NCBI GenBank assembly: GCA_009829735.1
Contig: CM020619.1
Coordinates: 1,618,590-1,682,589 of the forward strand
Source of the DNA: Pyropia yezoensis
Taxonomy: Eukaryota; Rhodophyta; Bangiophyceae; Bangiales; Bangiaceae
Length of the DNA: 64,000 bases
Direction of reading: 5' to 3'
Shown here in pieces: positions 10,620 through 20,157 of the stretch. Position 1 is the first letter of the stretch. Each line of letters begins with the position of its first letter. A model generated the notes under the pieces. That model saw only the letters and a list, made by a program, of their open reading frames with translations. It ran no database searches and had not been told where the DNA came from. The translations under genes and the position numbers were made by a program.

Positions 10620-11498
10620 TCAGACGGGGAGGCTTGCAAACACGTCCACGCCCGCCTCGAGGGCGCCCATCAGCACGCCCACCCGGCGGCTGTCCACCCC
10701 CTCCCCGACGCGGAGCTCCTCCAGCTCTGCCCCGTGGGCGCCCACCAGGTCCCGCATGTAGGCCGACCGGAAGGAGCGCACCGTCGGCGCCGCCGCCGCC
10801 TTGGCCCGCGCCGCCTTGGCCCGCTCCCCCGCCGCCGCCGCCGCCGCCGCCGCCGCATCGTCGGCCGCATCGGCGGCGGCCGCCGCCGCCACCGCCGCCG
10901 CGTCAGCGTCTGCGTCCTCGTCCATAATCGCGGCGGCGGCAACGCCCCGGCCGGCCGCCGCGGTCGCCGCCGCGTTGGCCGCCGCCGCCGCCGCGCGGGT
11001 GGCGCGGCCGACGCGCGCGCAGAGCCCCCCGCGGCCCGCCGCGGCTCCCCCCCCCCCGGTGCCGCCCCCACCCGCGCCAGGTCGGCGGCCGCCGCCGCGG
11101 CAACGGCCGCCTCCTCCACCTCCCCGCCCCCCCCCCAGCATCCATCTGCGCCGCCGTCCCCACCAGGGCCGCCACCGCCCCCTCCACCCCCGAGCGCCGT
11201 GTAGACGCCCGTCAGGGCGGCGGCCGCCGCGGTGGCAAGGCCGTCAATGACCGCGGCGGCCGCGTCGGGGGGCAACGCCCGCGTCACGGCCGCGGGGGGG
11301 GAGAGGGTGCCCGCCGCGGCGGCGGCGGTGAGGTCCCCGAGCGTCGTTGCGCGGGTGATGCGCACCAGCGGGGGGGGGGGGGGGGGGGAGGGGGAGCCGC
11401 TGTCGAGGGGAGGGGGGGGGGGCGGCGGCGGCGGCGGCGGCCTCCGCCCCATTGAAGGCGGGGGGGGGGGATCGGTGGCGCTTGCGCGCAGACGGCAT
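10620..11498 (-). CDS. Rsa3-domain ribosome-assembly protein, frame broken at two homopolymers
   Basis: The C-terminus reads FRSAYMRDLVGAHGAELEEL, then LR, then VLMGALEAGVDVF. This matches the pattern of the ribosome-assembly protein 3 (Rsa3) domain: Phe/Tyr start, a D/ELxxLR core, and an ALxxGxxxF end. Rsa3 acts in nucleolar 60S subunit biogenesis. The ATG at 11498 opens MPSARKRHRSPPPAFNG in one frame. The middle (LVRITRATTLGDL and an Ala-rich stretch) is in a second frame after a 19-G run (11370-11388). The acidic/Ala-rich segment from MDEDADADAA and the Rsa3 domain are back in the first frame after a run of about 11 C near 11047-11057. The stop is TGA at 10620-10622. The family call rests on a domain of about 50 residues, so it is moderate; the middle of the protein is not recognised. 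Confidence 0.5.
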
Positions 11499-13343
11499 GG
11501 CTGCGGCGGCGGCAGGGAGGGCGGGCGGCGGGGGGGGACAAGAGCAGAAGGGGGGGGGGGGGGGCGGGTTGAGCACGGGCGTTAACGCCGACGAGCGGAG
11601 CGACGACGCCAGCGAGGGGGCCTGCGCGGCGATGGAGGAGCAGGAGAGCAGAGGCCGAGCTGGACGAGACGGGCGGGCGCACTTGCACCGCCGAGGCGCC
11701 GACGGCGCGGCGGCGTTCGTGAGAGGAAATCGGATTTGAATCACCGGGGCTCCAAACGTTTTTTTGTCCAGATTTCGTTCAGGGAAGAAGAGACAGAGGG
11801 CGGCGGACCGCCGCGGGGGCGCGCCCCCCCGGCCGCAGCCGTTGCTCACGGTGACGGCGGCGGCGCTGACGGCGGCGGCGCTGACCTGGGGCGCCGGTGG
11901 GGGTGACGGAGCGTCTCGGGAGGGGGGGGGGGGCGGGACTGGGATGGGTGTGTAGGTGCTCCTTGCTCTCTTGCCAGCGAGCGTGTGGCGCGGGTCCCCA
12001 GGTCGTCCGGCGGGACAAGGACATCGGTATCGCTCGGCGCCTCGGGCGGAGGTACACAACGAGGCAGAAGAAGATTTGGTCCCGCACCATCACCGCGACG
12101 GCGAGGCTCCACCACCGCAACGGCGGGGATGGAGGGCACCGTGCGAAAGGGGGTGTGTGACTGCACCTCCCGTCTCATCACGGCGGGAATCTCTCTTTTC
12201 CAAGAACGCAGCGGGGCTGTGGTTTCTTTGGGGGTGGGCGGCGCACTCGCGGTCGTGCCAACACCGCAGTGACTGTTCCGGGCGGGCGGGGATGGGACAC
12301 TGCAGCGAGAGCCAGCCGCGGCAGGGGCGGCCACCGCCTGTGGGGCCGAGCGCGTGGCTGCTCCTTCACCTCTCTTCCTCAGGAAGGATCGATTCCTTTC
12401 GTCGGCTCCTACCACTACCTTCCAACATCGCCACGGACAGCGCCCTCCGCTCGCCACTGGCACAGGACGACTGCCACAGCCAATGCCGCCATGGGGAACA
12501 CGACATAGCCGAGCGCTGCCCAAACGGGCTGGCCGTTAACCCCAAGGCAAGGGGGTGCTGCGCAGGGGCACACCCTCTCGATCGCCTCTCCTCCTCGCTG
12601 CCCCGTCTGCTCTGCAAGAAAGACCCGTGGCTCAGAGCCCAGAACGGCTTCCAAATAGTGATCCCGCATTTTTGTTTTTTCTGTGGAGCGCACCCCCAAC
12701 GGAGCTCTTTCAGGAGCATCCCTGCGACGGCTGCCCGTTGCGGGCACCAACGAAGGAGGGACGACAACGGAAGGTGGAGGACCAGCAGTCGGAACACCTG
12801 CGTCGTTTCTCCCCTATCCACGTTGCGTAGAGAAAAGTAGGAGCTCCACAAAAAACAGTTGTATGATGTACAAGTAGATTCTACTTGTATCAAGTGTTTT
12901 GTTCACGGGAATCTCGTGTACTGTACATACCCTTCCACTACAGCTTTGAGCTGAGATCCGGTTGGTCGCGGGGTGGCAGCCAATGGCTGCGCCCGCATCT
13001 GTCGCCTGCCAGCCCGTGTGGGCGTGGAGAGCCCCACAGTCGGTCGTCTGGCGTGGTGCGCCGCCGCGCGCCCCGCTTCGATCCACGGGACGAGTCCGTC
13101 GAACCCGCCGACGGGACGCGCTGCAGGCCGCATCCTCCAGCGCGCCGCCCCGACCCCCCCCTCGGCCACCAGCCCACTGCCATCGGCGTAGGCGCGACTG
13201 GCGCCACGCGACGGACGCACGCCAACACAGCACGCCGTGACATAGGCCCGTGCCCTTCCATCTGGGCTCTCGGCCGTTGTTAAGGACCTTCCTCCCCGCC
13301 CTCACGACCTCCGCACGCGGACCCCTGTATCGCGCTTTGCTCC
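11499..13343. other. Divergent spacer upstream of presequence protease
   Basis: No conserved protein is recognised on either strand, although several open frames of 140-295 codons occur by composition. GC content falls near 12830-12930, where a perfect 21-nt palindrome (12869-12889) and a TGTACTGTAC motif (about 12917) lie roughly 420-475 nt upstream of the presequence-protease ATG. A short unrecognised gene cannot be excluded. Confidence 0.5.
12869..12889. repeat. 21-nt palindrome, 10-bp arms with 1-nt centre
   Basis: The arms TACAAGTAGA and TCTACTTGTA are perfect reverse complements around a single T. The element sits in the low-GC part of the upstream region of presequence protease. Confidence 0.85.
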
Positions 13344-16300
13344 ATGCTCCCCGCCCTGCTCGCGCGCCCGTCGTGCCTCCGCCTCTTGACTGTGGCCGCT
13401 GCCCGCCCAACCATGGCGTTTGTACCGGCGCCCGGCGCCGCCGCCGCCCGCGTCGGCGCGGCGTCGTCGACGCGCCGCGCCGCGTCAGCGGCCGCGTCCT
13501 CGTCGTCGTCGTCGCTGCGGCGCCGCGCCGCCGTCGCTGCCCCTTCGTCGTCGTCGTCGGCGTTTCGGGGCGCGTCGCTGCGGCCGGTCACGTCACTGTC
13601 GGCGGCGGCGGCGGCACCAGCCGCCGCCGGCGCCGCCGCTGCCGCGCCGCGTATGGTCGCGGCCAGCGGCTCCGTGCCCGCTGAGACGGTGGCCGTGACG
13701 CCCCGGTCGGTGGGGGATGCGGTCAGCGGCTTTGCGCTGGAGCGGGAGGAGTATGTGTCGGAGATGGCGTCGACGGTGCGGGTGTGGAAGCACCGCGGCA
13801 CGGGCACGCAGCTGGTTTCGGTGCTGAATTCGGATGAAAACAAGACGTTTGGGGTGGTGTTCCGCACGCCCCCTACGGACAGCACGGGCGTGCCGCACGT
13901 GCTGGAGCACTCGGTCCTGTGCGGCAGCCGCAAGTATCCCGTCAAGGAGCCGTTTGTGGAGCTGATGAAGGGCTCCCTCAATACCTTCCTCAATGCCTTT
14001 ACCTACCCCGACAAGACGTGCTACCCGGTGGCATCGTGCAACGAGCAGGACTTTTACAACCTCGTGGACGTGTACATGGATGCGGTGTTTCACCCGCGGC
14101 TGACGCCCGACACGCTGGCGCAGGAGGGCCATCACCTGGAGGCGGACTCGGCCACGGGCCCCGTATCTATCAAGGGCGTCGTGTACAATGAGATGAAGGG
14201 CGCCTACTCGTCGCCCGACAGGGTGCTGGGCGAGTTTTCGCAGCGGGTCCTCTTCCCTGACACCACCTACGGTGTCGAGTCGGGGGGCCACCCGCGCAAC
14301 ATCCCTGACCTGACCTGGGAGCAGTTTTCGGGCTTCCACTCCCGGTACTACCACCCTTCCAACGCCCGGATGTGGTTCTACGGTGACGACCCGGAGGAGA
14401 GGCGCTTGGCCAAGGCGGATGAGTTCCTTTCCGAGTTCAAGGCCTCCCCCGTGGACAGTCACGTTGACTTGCAGAAGCGGTGGGACTCGCCCCGCACCTT
14501 CTCGTACGATTACGATGCAGGTGCGGGCGACCTGACCAACAAGTACATGGCAACCGTCAACTGGCTGTTGACGCCGATTGATACGACGGAGCCTGAGAAA
14601 CTGCTCGAGCTGAGCGTGCTCAACCACATCTTGTTGGCCATGTCGGCCAGCCCGCTACGCAAGGCGTTGACTGACTCTCAGCTGGGTGAGGACGTGGTCG
14701 GAGGGGGCCTCGAGATGGACCTCCGTCAAATGACCTTCTCCGTTGGGCTTAAGGGTCTTCCTTCTGATGGGCAGGCTAAGATGGAGGCCATCGTGGACGA
14801 TGTGCTGCAGACGGTTGCCAAGGAGGGCTTCTCTAAGGAGATGATTGACGCGAGCCTCAACACGATTGAGTTTCGTCTGCGGGAGAACAACACGGGGTCC
14901 TTCCCGAAGGGCCTCTCCTTCATGCTCCGTGCTATGACCACCTGGTTGCATGACGCGGATCCGCTCCAGGCGCTCAAGTTTGAGGCCCCGCTTGCGGCGC
15001 TCAAGCAGAAGCTGGCCGCGGATGAGCCCGTGTTCCAAGACCTCGTGAAGGAATACTTTTTGGACAACACCCACAAGGCCAGCCTGCTGCTGACGCCCGA
15101 CGAGCAGTATACGGCGAAGGAGGAAGCGGCAGAGCAGGCGCGGATTGATGCGGCGACCAAGGGCTTCACCGAGGCCGACCGGCAGGGCATTGTGGACTCT
15201 ACGATGCGGCTCAAGGCCAAGCAGGCGGCGGTGGACGCGCCTGAGGCTCTGGCGAGCATTCCGTCGCTCACTCGGAAGGACCTTGACCGCAAGGCCAAGT
15301 CCGTGCCGTATGAGAAGGAGACGATGGGCTCGTCCGGGGCGACGGTGCTCAACCACCCCCTGTTTACGAACGGTGTTGTCTATTTTGACATGATGCTGAG
15401 CATGGACAAGCTGCCTGCTCGCCTGCTGCCGCTGATGAGCATCTTTTCCGGCTCCCTGACGGAGCTCGGTACTACTAAGCGTGACTTTGTGTCACTGCAG
15501 CAGGAGATTGGCCGTGAGACTGGCGGCCTGCGCTCGTCTACGTTCATCACTCAGTTGGTCTCGGCTGACGGCAACGGGCCCGCCATGTCGCGTCTGATTG
15601 TACGTGGCAAGGGCATGATCTCACAGATCCCCAAGCTGCTGGACCTGACTCGCGAGATCCTTATCGACGTGGACGTGACCAACAAGGAGCGTCTCCGGCA
15701 GCTCCTCATTGAGGAGCGGTCGGGGCTGGAGAGCGGCATTGCCGGCTCGGGCCACACTGTTGCTGCGACCCGCCTGAACGCCATGAGCCGGCCTGGTGCG
15801 TGGGCGGACGAGCAGATGGGGGGTATTGACTACCTCGTTGCGGTCCGTTCGCTGCTCAAGCGCATTGACAGCGACTGGGCTTCGGTCCAGGCGGATATGC
15901 GCGCCATCCTGGACTCGGTCGTGTCCCAGGAGGACCTGCTGGTCAATGTGACAACGACCGCCGATGACTACCGCACCATCCGGCCATCGATTGAGTCTTT
16001 TGTGGCAGCCCTGCCGGCCCGCCCGTCGGGGTCGGGCTCGCCCTGGACTGTCAACACACCGCTGCTGCCAGCGGTGAACGAGGGTATCATTGTTCCCTCA
16101 ACGGTCAACTATGTGGGCCTGTCTGCCAATCTGGCTGACCTTGGCTTCCGCCCCAGTGGTGCCCACTCGCTGGCGGCTAAGCATCTTGGCACGAGCTACC
16201 TGTGGGACACGGTTCGTGTGCAGGGTGGAGCGTACGGTGGCTTTTGCCGCCTTGACGCTCGCTCAGGCCAGTTCTCTTACCTGTCGTACCGGGACCCAAA

Positions 16301-16667
16301 TGTGGAGGGCACGCTCAACTCGTACAAGGGCGCTGCCAAGTGGCTTCGCGAGGTGGACCTGACCGACGAGGAGATGACCAAGTCTGTCATTGGCATGATC
16401 GGCGCCCTGGACAGCTACCAGTTGCCCGACGCCAAGGGCTTTGGGTCTGCTGTGCGGTTGTTGACTAACGAGACGGATGAGTTCCGGCAGGGCCGTCGGG
16501 AGCAGGTGCTGGATGCGACGATCAAGGACTTCCACGAGCTGGGCGAGGCGCTGGAGGCGGTGAACACGAAGGGCAATGTCGTGGTTGTGGGTGGTGCTGA
16601 TGCGCTTAAGAAGGCCAATGACGATGGGCTGGGTCTCAAGCTGAACAACGTTGTGGCCGAGGCGTAG
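13344..16667 (+). CDS. PREP: Presequence protease (M16C metalloprotease), organelle-targeted
   Basis: PreP degrades cleaved targeting peptides and other short unstructured peptides inside mitochondria and plastids. The single 1,107-codon frame has the inverted zinc site HVLEH (about residues 184-188) followed by the SRKYPVKEPFVELMKGSLNT block. The distal glutamate lies in VVYNEMKGAYSSPD. Near the C-terminus RVQGGAYGGFCRLD and FSYLSYRDPN supply the second-half Arg and Tyr that position substrate. Length is close to plant PreP (about 1,080). The first ~100 residues are Ala/Ser/Arg-rich with no acidic residues, typical of a transit peptide; the in-frame ATG at 13413 (MAFVPAPG) is an alternative start, and Phe near the N-terminus is common in red-lineage plastid leaders. 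There are no introns. The gene converges with LCB1, 305 nt away. The call is very secure; mitochondrion versus plastid is not decided. Confidence 0.96.
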   Translation: MLPALLARPSCLRLLTVAAARPTMAFVPAPGAAAARVGAASSTRRAASAAASSSSSSLRRRAAVAAPSSSSSAFRGASLRPVTSLSAAAAAPAAAGAAAAAPRMVAASGSVPAETVAVTPRSVGDAVSGFALEREEYVSEMASTVRVWKHRGTGTQLVSVLNSDENKTFGVVFRTPPTDSTGVPHVLEHSVLCGSRKYPVKEPFVELMKGSLNTFLNAFTYPDKTCYPVASCNEQDFYNLVDVYMDAVFHPRLTPDTLAQEGHHLEADSATGPVSIKGVVYNEMKGAYSSPDRVLGEFSQRVLFPDTTYGVESGGHPRNIPDLTWEQFSGFHSRYYHPSNARMWFYGDDPEERRLAKADEFLSEFKASPVDSHVDLQKRWDSPRTFSYDYDAGAGDLTNKYMATVNWLLTPIDTTEPEKLLELSVLNHILLAMSASPLRKALTDSQLGEDVVGGGLEMDLRQMTFSVGLKGLPSDGQAKMEAIVDDVLQTVAKEGFSKEMIDASLNTIEFRLRENNTGSFPKGLSFMLRAMTTWLHDADPLQALKFEAPLAALKQKLAADEPVFQDLVKEYFLDNTHKASLLLTPDEQYTAKEEAAEQARIDAATKGFTEADRQGIVDSTMRLKAKQAAVDAPEALASIPSLTRKDLDRKAKSVPYEKETMGSSGATVLNHPLFTNGVVYFDMMLSMDKLPARLLPLMSIFSGSLTELGTTKRDFVSLQQEIGRETGGLRSSTFITQLVSADGNGPAMSRLIVRGKGMISQIPKLLDLTREILIDVDVTNKERLRQLLIEERSGLESGIAGSGHTVAATRLNAMSRPGAWADEQMGGIDYLVAVRSLLKRIDSDWASVQADMRAILDSVVSQEDLLVNVTTTADDYRTIRPSIESFVAALPARPSGSGSPWTVNTPLLPAVNEGIIVPSTVNYVGLSANLADLGFRPSGAHSLAAKHLGTSYLWDTVRVQGGAYGGFCRLDARSGQFSYLSYRDPNVEGTLNSYKGAAKWLREVDLTDEEMTKSVIGMIGALDSYQLPDAKGFGSAVRLLTNETDEFRQGRREQVLDATIKDFHELGEALEAVNTKGNVVVVGGADALKKANDDGLGLKLNNVVAEA

Positions 16668-16972
16668 AGATGCTTCTCGCTTGCAACTCGTCTTCGTGGC
16701 CGTGCCGATTGCTTGAAGGGACGTTTCACGTGTGCAGAGGGAATGCAGTGCGATGGACGCTGGGGAGTGTACATCGACACGTTACTATCTTTTGGTTGAA
16801 TGAATGTTTGTCCCGGTCAAGAGTAATCGTGGCCGTGCCAGATCTTCAGACCTTCGCCGCACGTACTGATACCAGCGGTCCACGAACAAACAGCTCCACA
16901 GCACTCCTCTCTCTGACCCCCAGCATCCGCACAACACCTGGCCCCGCTCGTCGCGCCCATACGCCCACCTCG
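16668..16972. other. Convergent 3' spacer, PREP/LCB1
   Basis: A 305-nt interval between two stop codons facing each other. No conserved coding sequence; it should hold both 3'UTRs. Confidence 0.6.
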
Positions 16973-18937
16973 TCAGACTCCACACAGCAACGGTTCCACC
17001 CTCTCTCCTGTCGCCGCTGCAAGCTCCATTACAATCGCCTCTGCCGCTCGCTCCATTGCCGCCGCTGTGTGGTCAGCCTGGACGGCCAGCCGCAGAGCCG
17101 GTGGCGGGGCGGTGAGCTCCCCGCCCACGTACCGCGGGACGGCCACAAAGAGGCGGTGGCGGGCCAGCAGCCGCGCGGCGACGCCGTCGAGAAGCGCTTC
17201 CACCGCCCGCCGTGCCGCGGCGTCGGCGACCGCCGCGCTCGCGGCCGAGGCGCCGCTGCTGCCCTTGCGGCCCCCACCGCCGCCGCGTACGGGGCTGGGC
17301 GGCGGCCGCGGGTCGTCGTCACCGCTGCTGCTGCCGCTACCAGCGTCCCCTACAGCAAGGTCGCTGTCGTCACCGTCGCCGTCGACAATAGACGCTGTCG
17401 CGGCCGTCGCCGCCGCCGCCGCTGCCGCAGAAGGCGCGCGGCGCACAAATAACAGCGCCGACCCGTCAGTCCCCCCCTCCACCACCCAGTCGGGCGGGAG
17501 GCCCAGCCCCACCAACCGCCCCCGCAGTGCCGCCACGTTGCGGCGCAGCCGGGCGGTGCGGGCCTCCCCCTCCGCGACCAGCACGTCGGCCACGGCCACA
17601 ATCGCGGTGGCGAGGAAGGGCGGCTGCGCTGCGGAGAAGCAGTAGCCCGCCCCCGACAGGCGCTGGTGGTCCACCACAGCAGGCTCGCTCCCAACGCACA
17701 TCCCCCCAACCGTGCCAAAGGCGGCACCCAGGTCGGCCACCCGCACGTCCACGTCTGCATTGGCTACCCCCGTTGCCGCGAGCAGCCCGCCGCCCGCGGC
17801 GCCGAGGACGCCCAGCGAGTGTGACTCGTCGAGGATGAGGCGGAAACGATGGGCACGGCGGAGGGCCACGATCGTCGCGAGCGGCGCCACGTCCCCGTGG
17901 GTAGACGACACCGCCTCAGTGACGATAAAACGGCGCTGGGTGGTGGCCCCGCCGCCGCCTTGCCGGTCGCCGTCTGTGATGGCGGTGAGCGCCGCACCCA
18001 GCGCCGCCATATCATTGTGAGGGTACCACACAATGGTTGCCCGGGAGAGGAGCATCCCCCGCACCAAATCCGGCCCCACCCCATCGTCCGCCACACACAC
18101 GTCGCCGCGCTTACAAAACGCCGGCACCGCGGACGAGGCGGTGGCGCCCCCAAACGAGTAGAGGATGGCCTCCGGCGCGCCAGCGTAGCGCGCCAGTGCC
18201 GCTTCGGCCAACAGGTGCGGGGTGGCGGTGCCGTAAAAGCCACGCGGACCGCAAGAGCCACACCCCAGCTCGGTGAGGGTACCACGACACGCTGCCTTCA
18301 CGGCCGGATGGGCGGTCATGCTCTGGTAGTTGAGCGACGCGAGGTTGGTGACCCCCGTCAGGGCGGGGGCGCCCGTCACGCCGCCAGGCGCCCGCATCGT
18401 CACCGTCGGGCCAGGAGGGGAGAGGAGGACGGGGGTGGCAGCGGCGGCCGCCGCCTCAGCGGCCATCGTCGCAGACACTGCTTCGGCGGCACCTGGTCGC
18501 CCAGGCGCCGTGCGGCCGTCGTTGGTGTCGACGTGGAGGGCGTCGGGGGTCCACGCGGCCACACGGTCAGCGGCTTCGGCGGCTGTGAGCGGCCGGCGCA
18601 CAGCTGGCGCCCCGCCAACGCCGCCACCGCCTCTGCCACCACGGCCACCGCCCCCCCCCTTCCCTCGACGGCCACCCCGAAAGCCACCGACCCCCCCCCT
18701 CCCGTCGTCGTCCCCACGAGGGCGCGCCCCTCGTCCCCGCCCGCCCAGCAGGCGAGGCATCAACCGACGCCGCCGCGACGGCGCATAGGCGGTCTGGGTG
18801 GCGAGGTGGACGAAGAGGGCCAGAAAGAGGACCTCCAGCCCATGGTGTAATGGGTCCATCGACAGCCACGCACGGAGTAGACCGCCAGCGGCGGTGAACA
18901 AAGGGCCCAGCAGGGGCGGCGCCGCGGGTCCCACCAT
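16973..18937 (-). CDS. LCB1: Serine palmitoyltransferase subunit 1 (LCB1)
   Basis: LCB1 is the non-catalytic subunit that pairs with LCB2 in the ER membrane to condense serine and palmitoyl-CoA, the first step of sphingolipid synthesis. It belongs to the PLP-dependent alpha-oxoamine synthase fold. Diagnostic blocks are LASLNYQSM, GSCGPRGFYGT (with the conserved Cys), RFRLILDESHSLGVLGAAGG and VVDHQRLSGAGYCFSAAQPP. Where LCB2 has its PLP-lysine motif, this protein has ADLGAAFGTVGG without Lys, which marks it as LCB1. An N-terminal hydrophobic stretch (about residues 5-45) is a membrane anchor candidate. It is followed by an Arg/Gly-rich insert, and a second Ser/Gly insert lies near the C-terminus, which makes it about 654 residues against roughly 470-480 usual. 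The start is ATG 18937; upstream in-frame codons are non-ATG. Confidence 0.94.
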   Translation of the reverse strand: MVGPAAPPLLGPLFTAAGGLLRAWLSMDPLHHGLEVLFLALFVHLATQTAYAPSRRRRLMPRLLGGRGRGARPRGDDDGRGGVGGFRGGRRGKGGGGGRGGRGGGGVGGAPAVRRPLTAAEAADRVAAWTPDALHVDTNDGRTAPGRPGAAEAVSATMAAEAAAAAATPVLLSPPGPTVTMRAPGGVTGAPALTGVTNLASLNYQSMTAHPAVKAACRGTLTELGCGSCGPRGFYGTATPHLLAEAALARYAGAPEAILYSFGGATASSAVPAFCKRGDVCVADDGVGPDLVRGMLLSRATIVWYPHNDMAALGAALTAITDGDRQGGGGATTQRRFIVTEAVSSTHGDVAPLATIVALRRAHRFRLILDESHSLGVLGAAGGGLLAATGVANADVDVRVADLGAAFGTVGGMCVGSEPAVVDHQRLSGAGYCFSAAQPPFLATAIVAVADVLVAEGEARTARLRRNVAALRGRLVGLGLPPDWVVEGGTDGSALLFVRRAPSAAAAAAATAATASIVDGDGDDSDLAVGDAGSGSSSGDDDPRPPPSPVRGGGGGRKGSSGASAASAAVADAAARRAVEALLDGVAARLLARHRLFVAVPRYVGGELTAPPPALRLAVQADHTAAAMERAAEAIVMELAAATGERVEPLLCGV

Positions 18938-19532
18938 GATGGCACCCAACGCGTTTGCCTGAGAGCCAGGGAAGGGGCGGGGGGAAAAAGAGGGCGAGCG
19001 CGGCGCAGCGCGGCGCGGCGTTACCGAAAAGCGAGCTGGGCGGCGGTGTCACCTGCAGGTGACAGTAGACACGGACAAGACGGCTCACAGACGGCGGGGT
19101 CAAGAAAGAATGCGGGGGGTGAGGAGCGGGGAAGGGAGATGAAAAGAGGCAATAGGAAGGGCGACGAGGTGGAGCACACGGCGACGGCGCTGAACTCGCG
19201 TCAGGAAAGCGGTCGCGGTGGCGCGAAGGCTTGAGCGATGGCGACAGGCCTCGGAGGACCCTTCCCCCGCGAAAAACAGGTGCCACGGCGGTTGGGGTGG
19301 GACAGGGTCGGACACGAGGCCTATGGCGTTCGCGTCTGCCCAGGGGGCTGTAAACACTAAGAGCAAGTGTGGCGGGTGAGATAGAATTCTCATTATTTTT
19401 GGCTTTTTTTTTCTGAGTTACGTAGCACCACCACTGGATCGGGCTCCTCACCAGGGTTGAGAGGCGATAATTATTGAGTCAAAATTATCGAGTAAATTAT
19501 CAGAAAAGAATAACGTTCAGGAGAACCGGAAC

Positions 19533-19545
19533 GATAATGATTATC
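19533..19545. repeat. GATAATGATTATC inverted repeat in an AT-rich island
   Basis: A perfect 13-nt inverted repeat around a central G, within a cluster of GATAA/TTATC words (19466-19545, plus a further copy near 19939). It could be a GATA-factor site cluster; no nearby gene confirms that. Confidence 0.5.
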
Positions 19546-20032
19546 AGACGTCCACGTGTTCCACCACGTGTCGGCTCGGAGGCCCATCAGACCAGACCGG
19601 ACCGCCTGATCACGCGGCAGTGCCGCACCCTGTCGTCGTCTTCGGAACTGTGTACGTAGCTGCGATACAGTACGGCAGCGTGCCCAGCCAAGATCCAGAC
19701 CCACACCACGAGGACGATAGGAGCTACGTGGGCCGACTAGGACTTCACATCCTCCGCGGCGTCCTGTACACGGCGGGTGCGGCCGCCCCACGCGGCACGT
19801 TCTCCGCCGCCTGCGTACTACGCGGCCCAATTTAGGCTCTACGCCCTTTCCGAAAGCCGTGTCCGCAGCTCGTCAGGCGGCTCGTGTTGGGCACGACGTG
19901 GTTAATTCATTGCTGTCATCTTAACACGTGGCTCCTGGGCGATAACTATCAGAAACGTTTTCAATATTTATCGCATGTTTTTACTAACGATGGATGCTTT
20001 CGCAAAATATATCAACCCTGCTCCTCACACGC

Positions 20033-20157
20033 CTATTGTGCGTCCCGTAAAAAGTGGACGTGCTCGGGTCGTGCAGTGTGGGTTTGATTGGTCCAGTGGC
20101 CGATATTCGACATGATCACGACACGAGCACGTCCATTTTTTATGGGACGCACTATAG
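20033..20157. mobile_element. MITE-like element with 41-bp terminal inverted repeats
   Basis: The left arm (20033-20073) and right arm (20117-20157) are reverse complements at 37 of 41 positions, with a 43-nt non-coding spacer. Both arms contain GTGCGTCCC and an A-rich tract followed by TGGACGTGCTC. A TA dinucleotide sits just inside the C at each outer end, which would suit a Tc1/mariner-type TA target. It is non-coding, so it would depend on a transposase elsewhere. A structured RNA gene is the alternative. Confidence 0.6.

Noticed and set aside
16973..18937. Assignment as LCB2 or another alpha-oxoamine synthase
   Set aside because: The PLP-lysine motif is missing and the LCB1-specific DHQRLSGAGYCFSA and CGPRGFYGT blocks are present.
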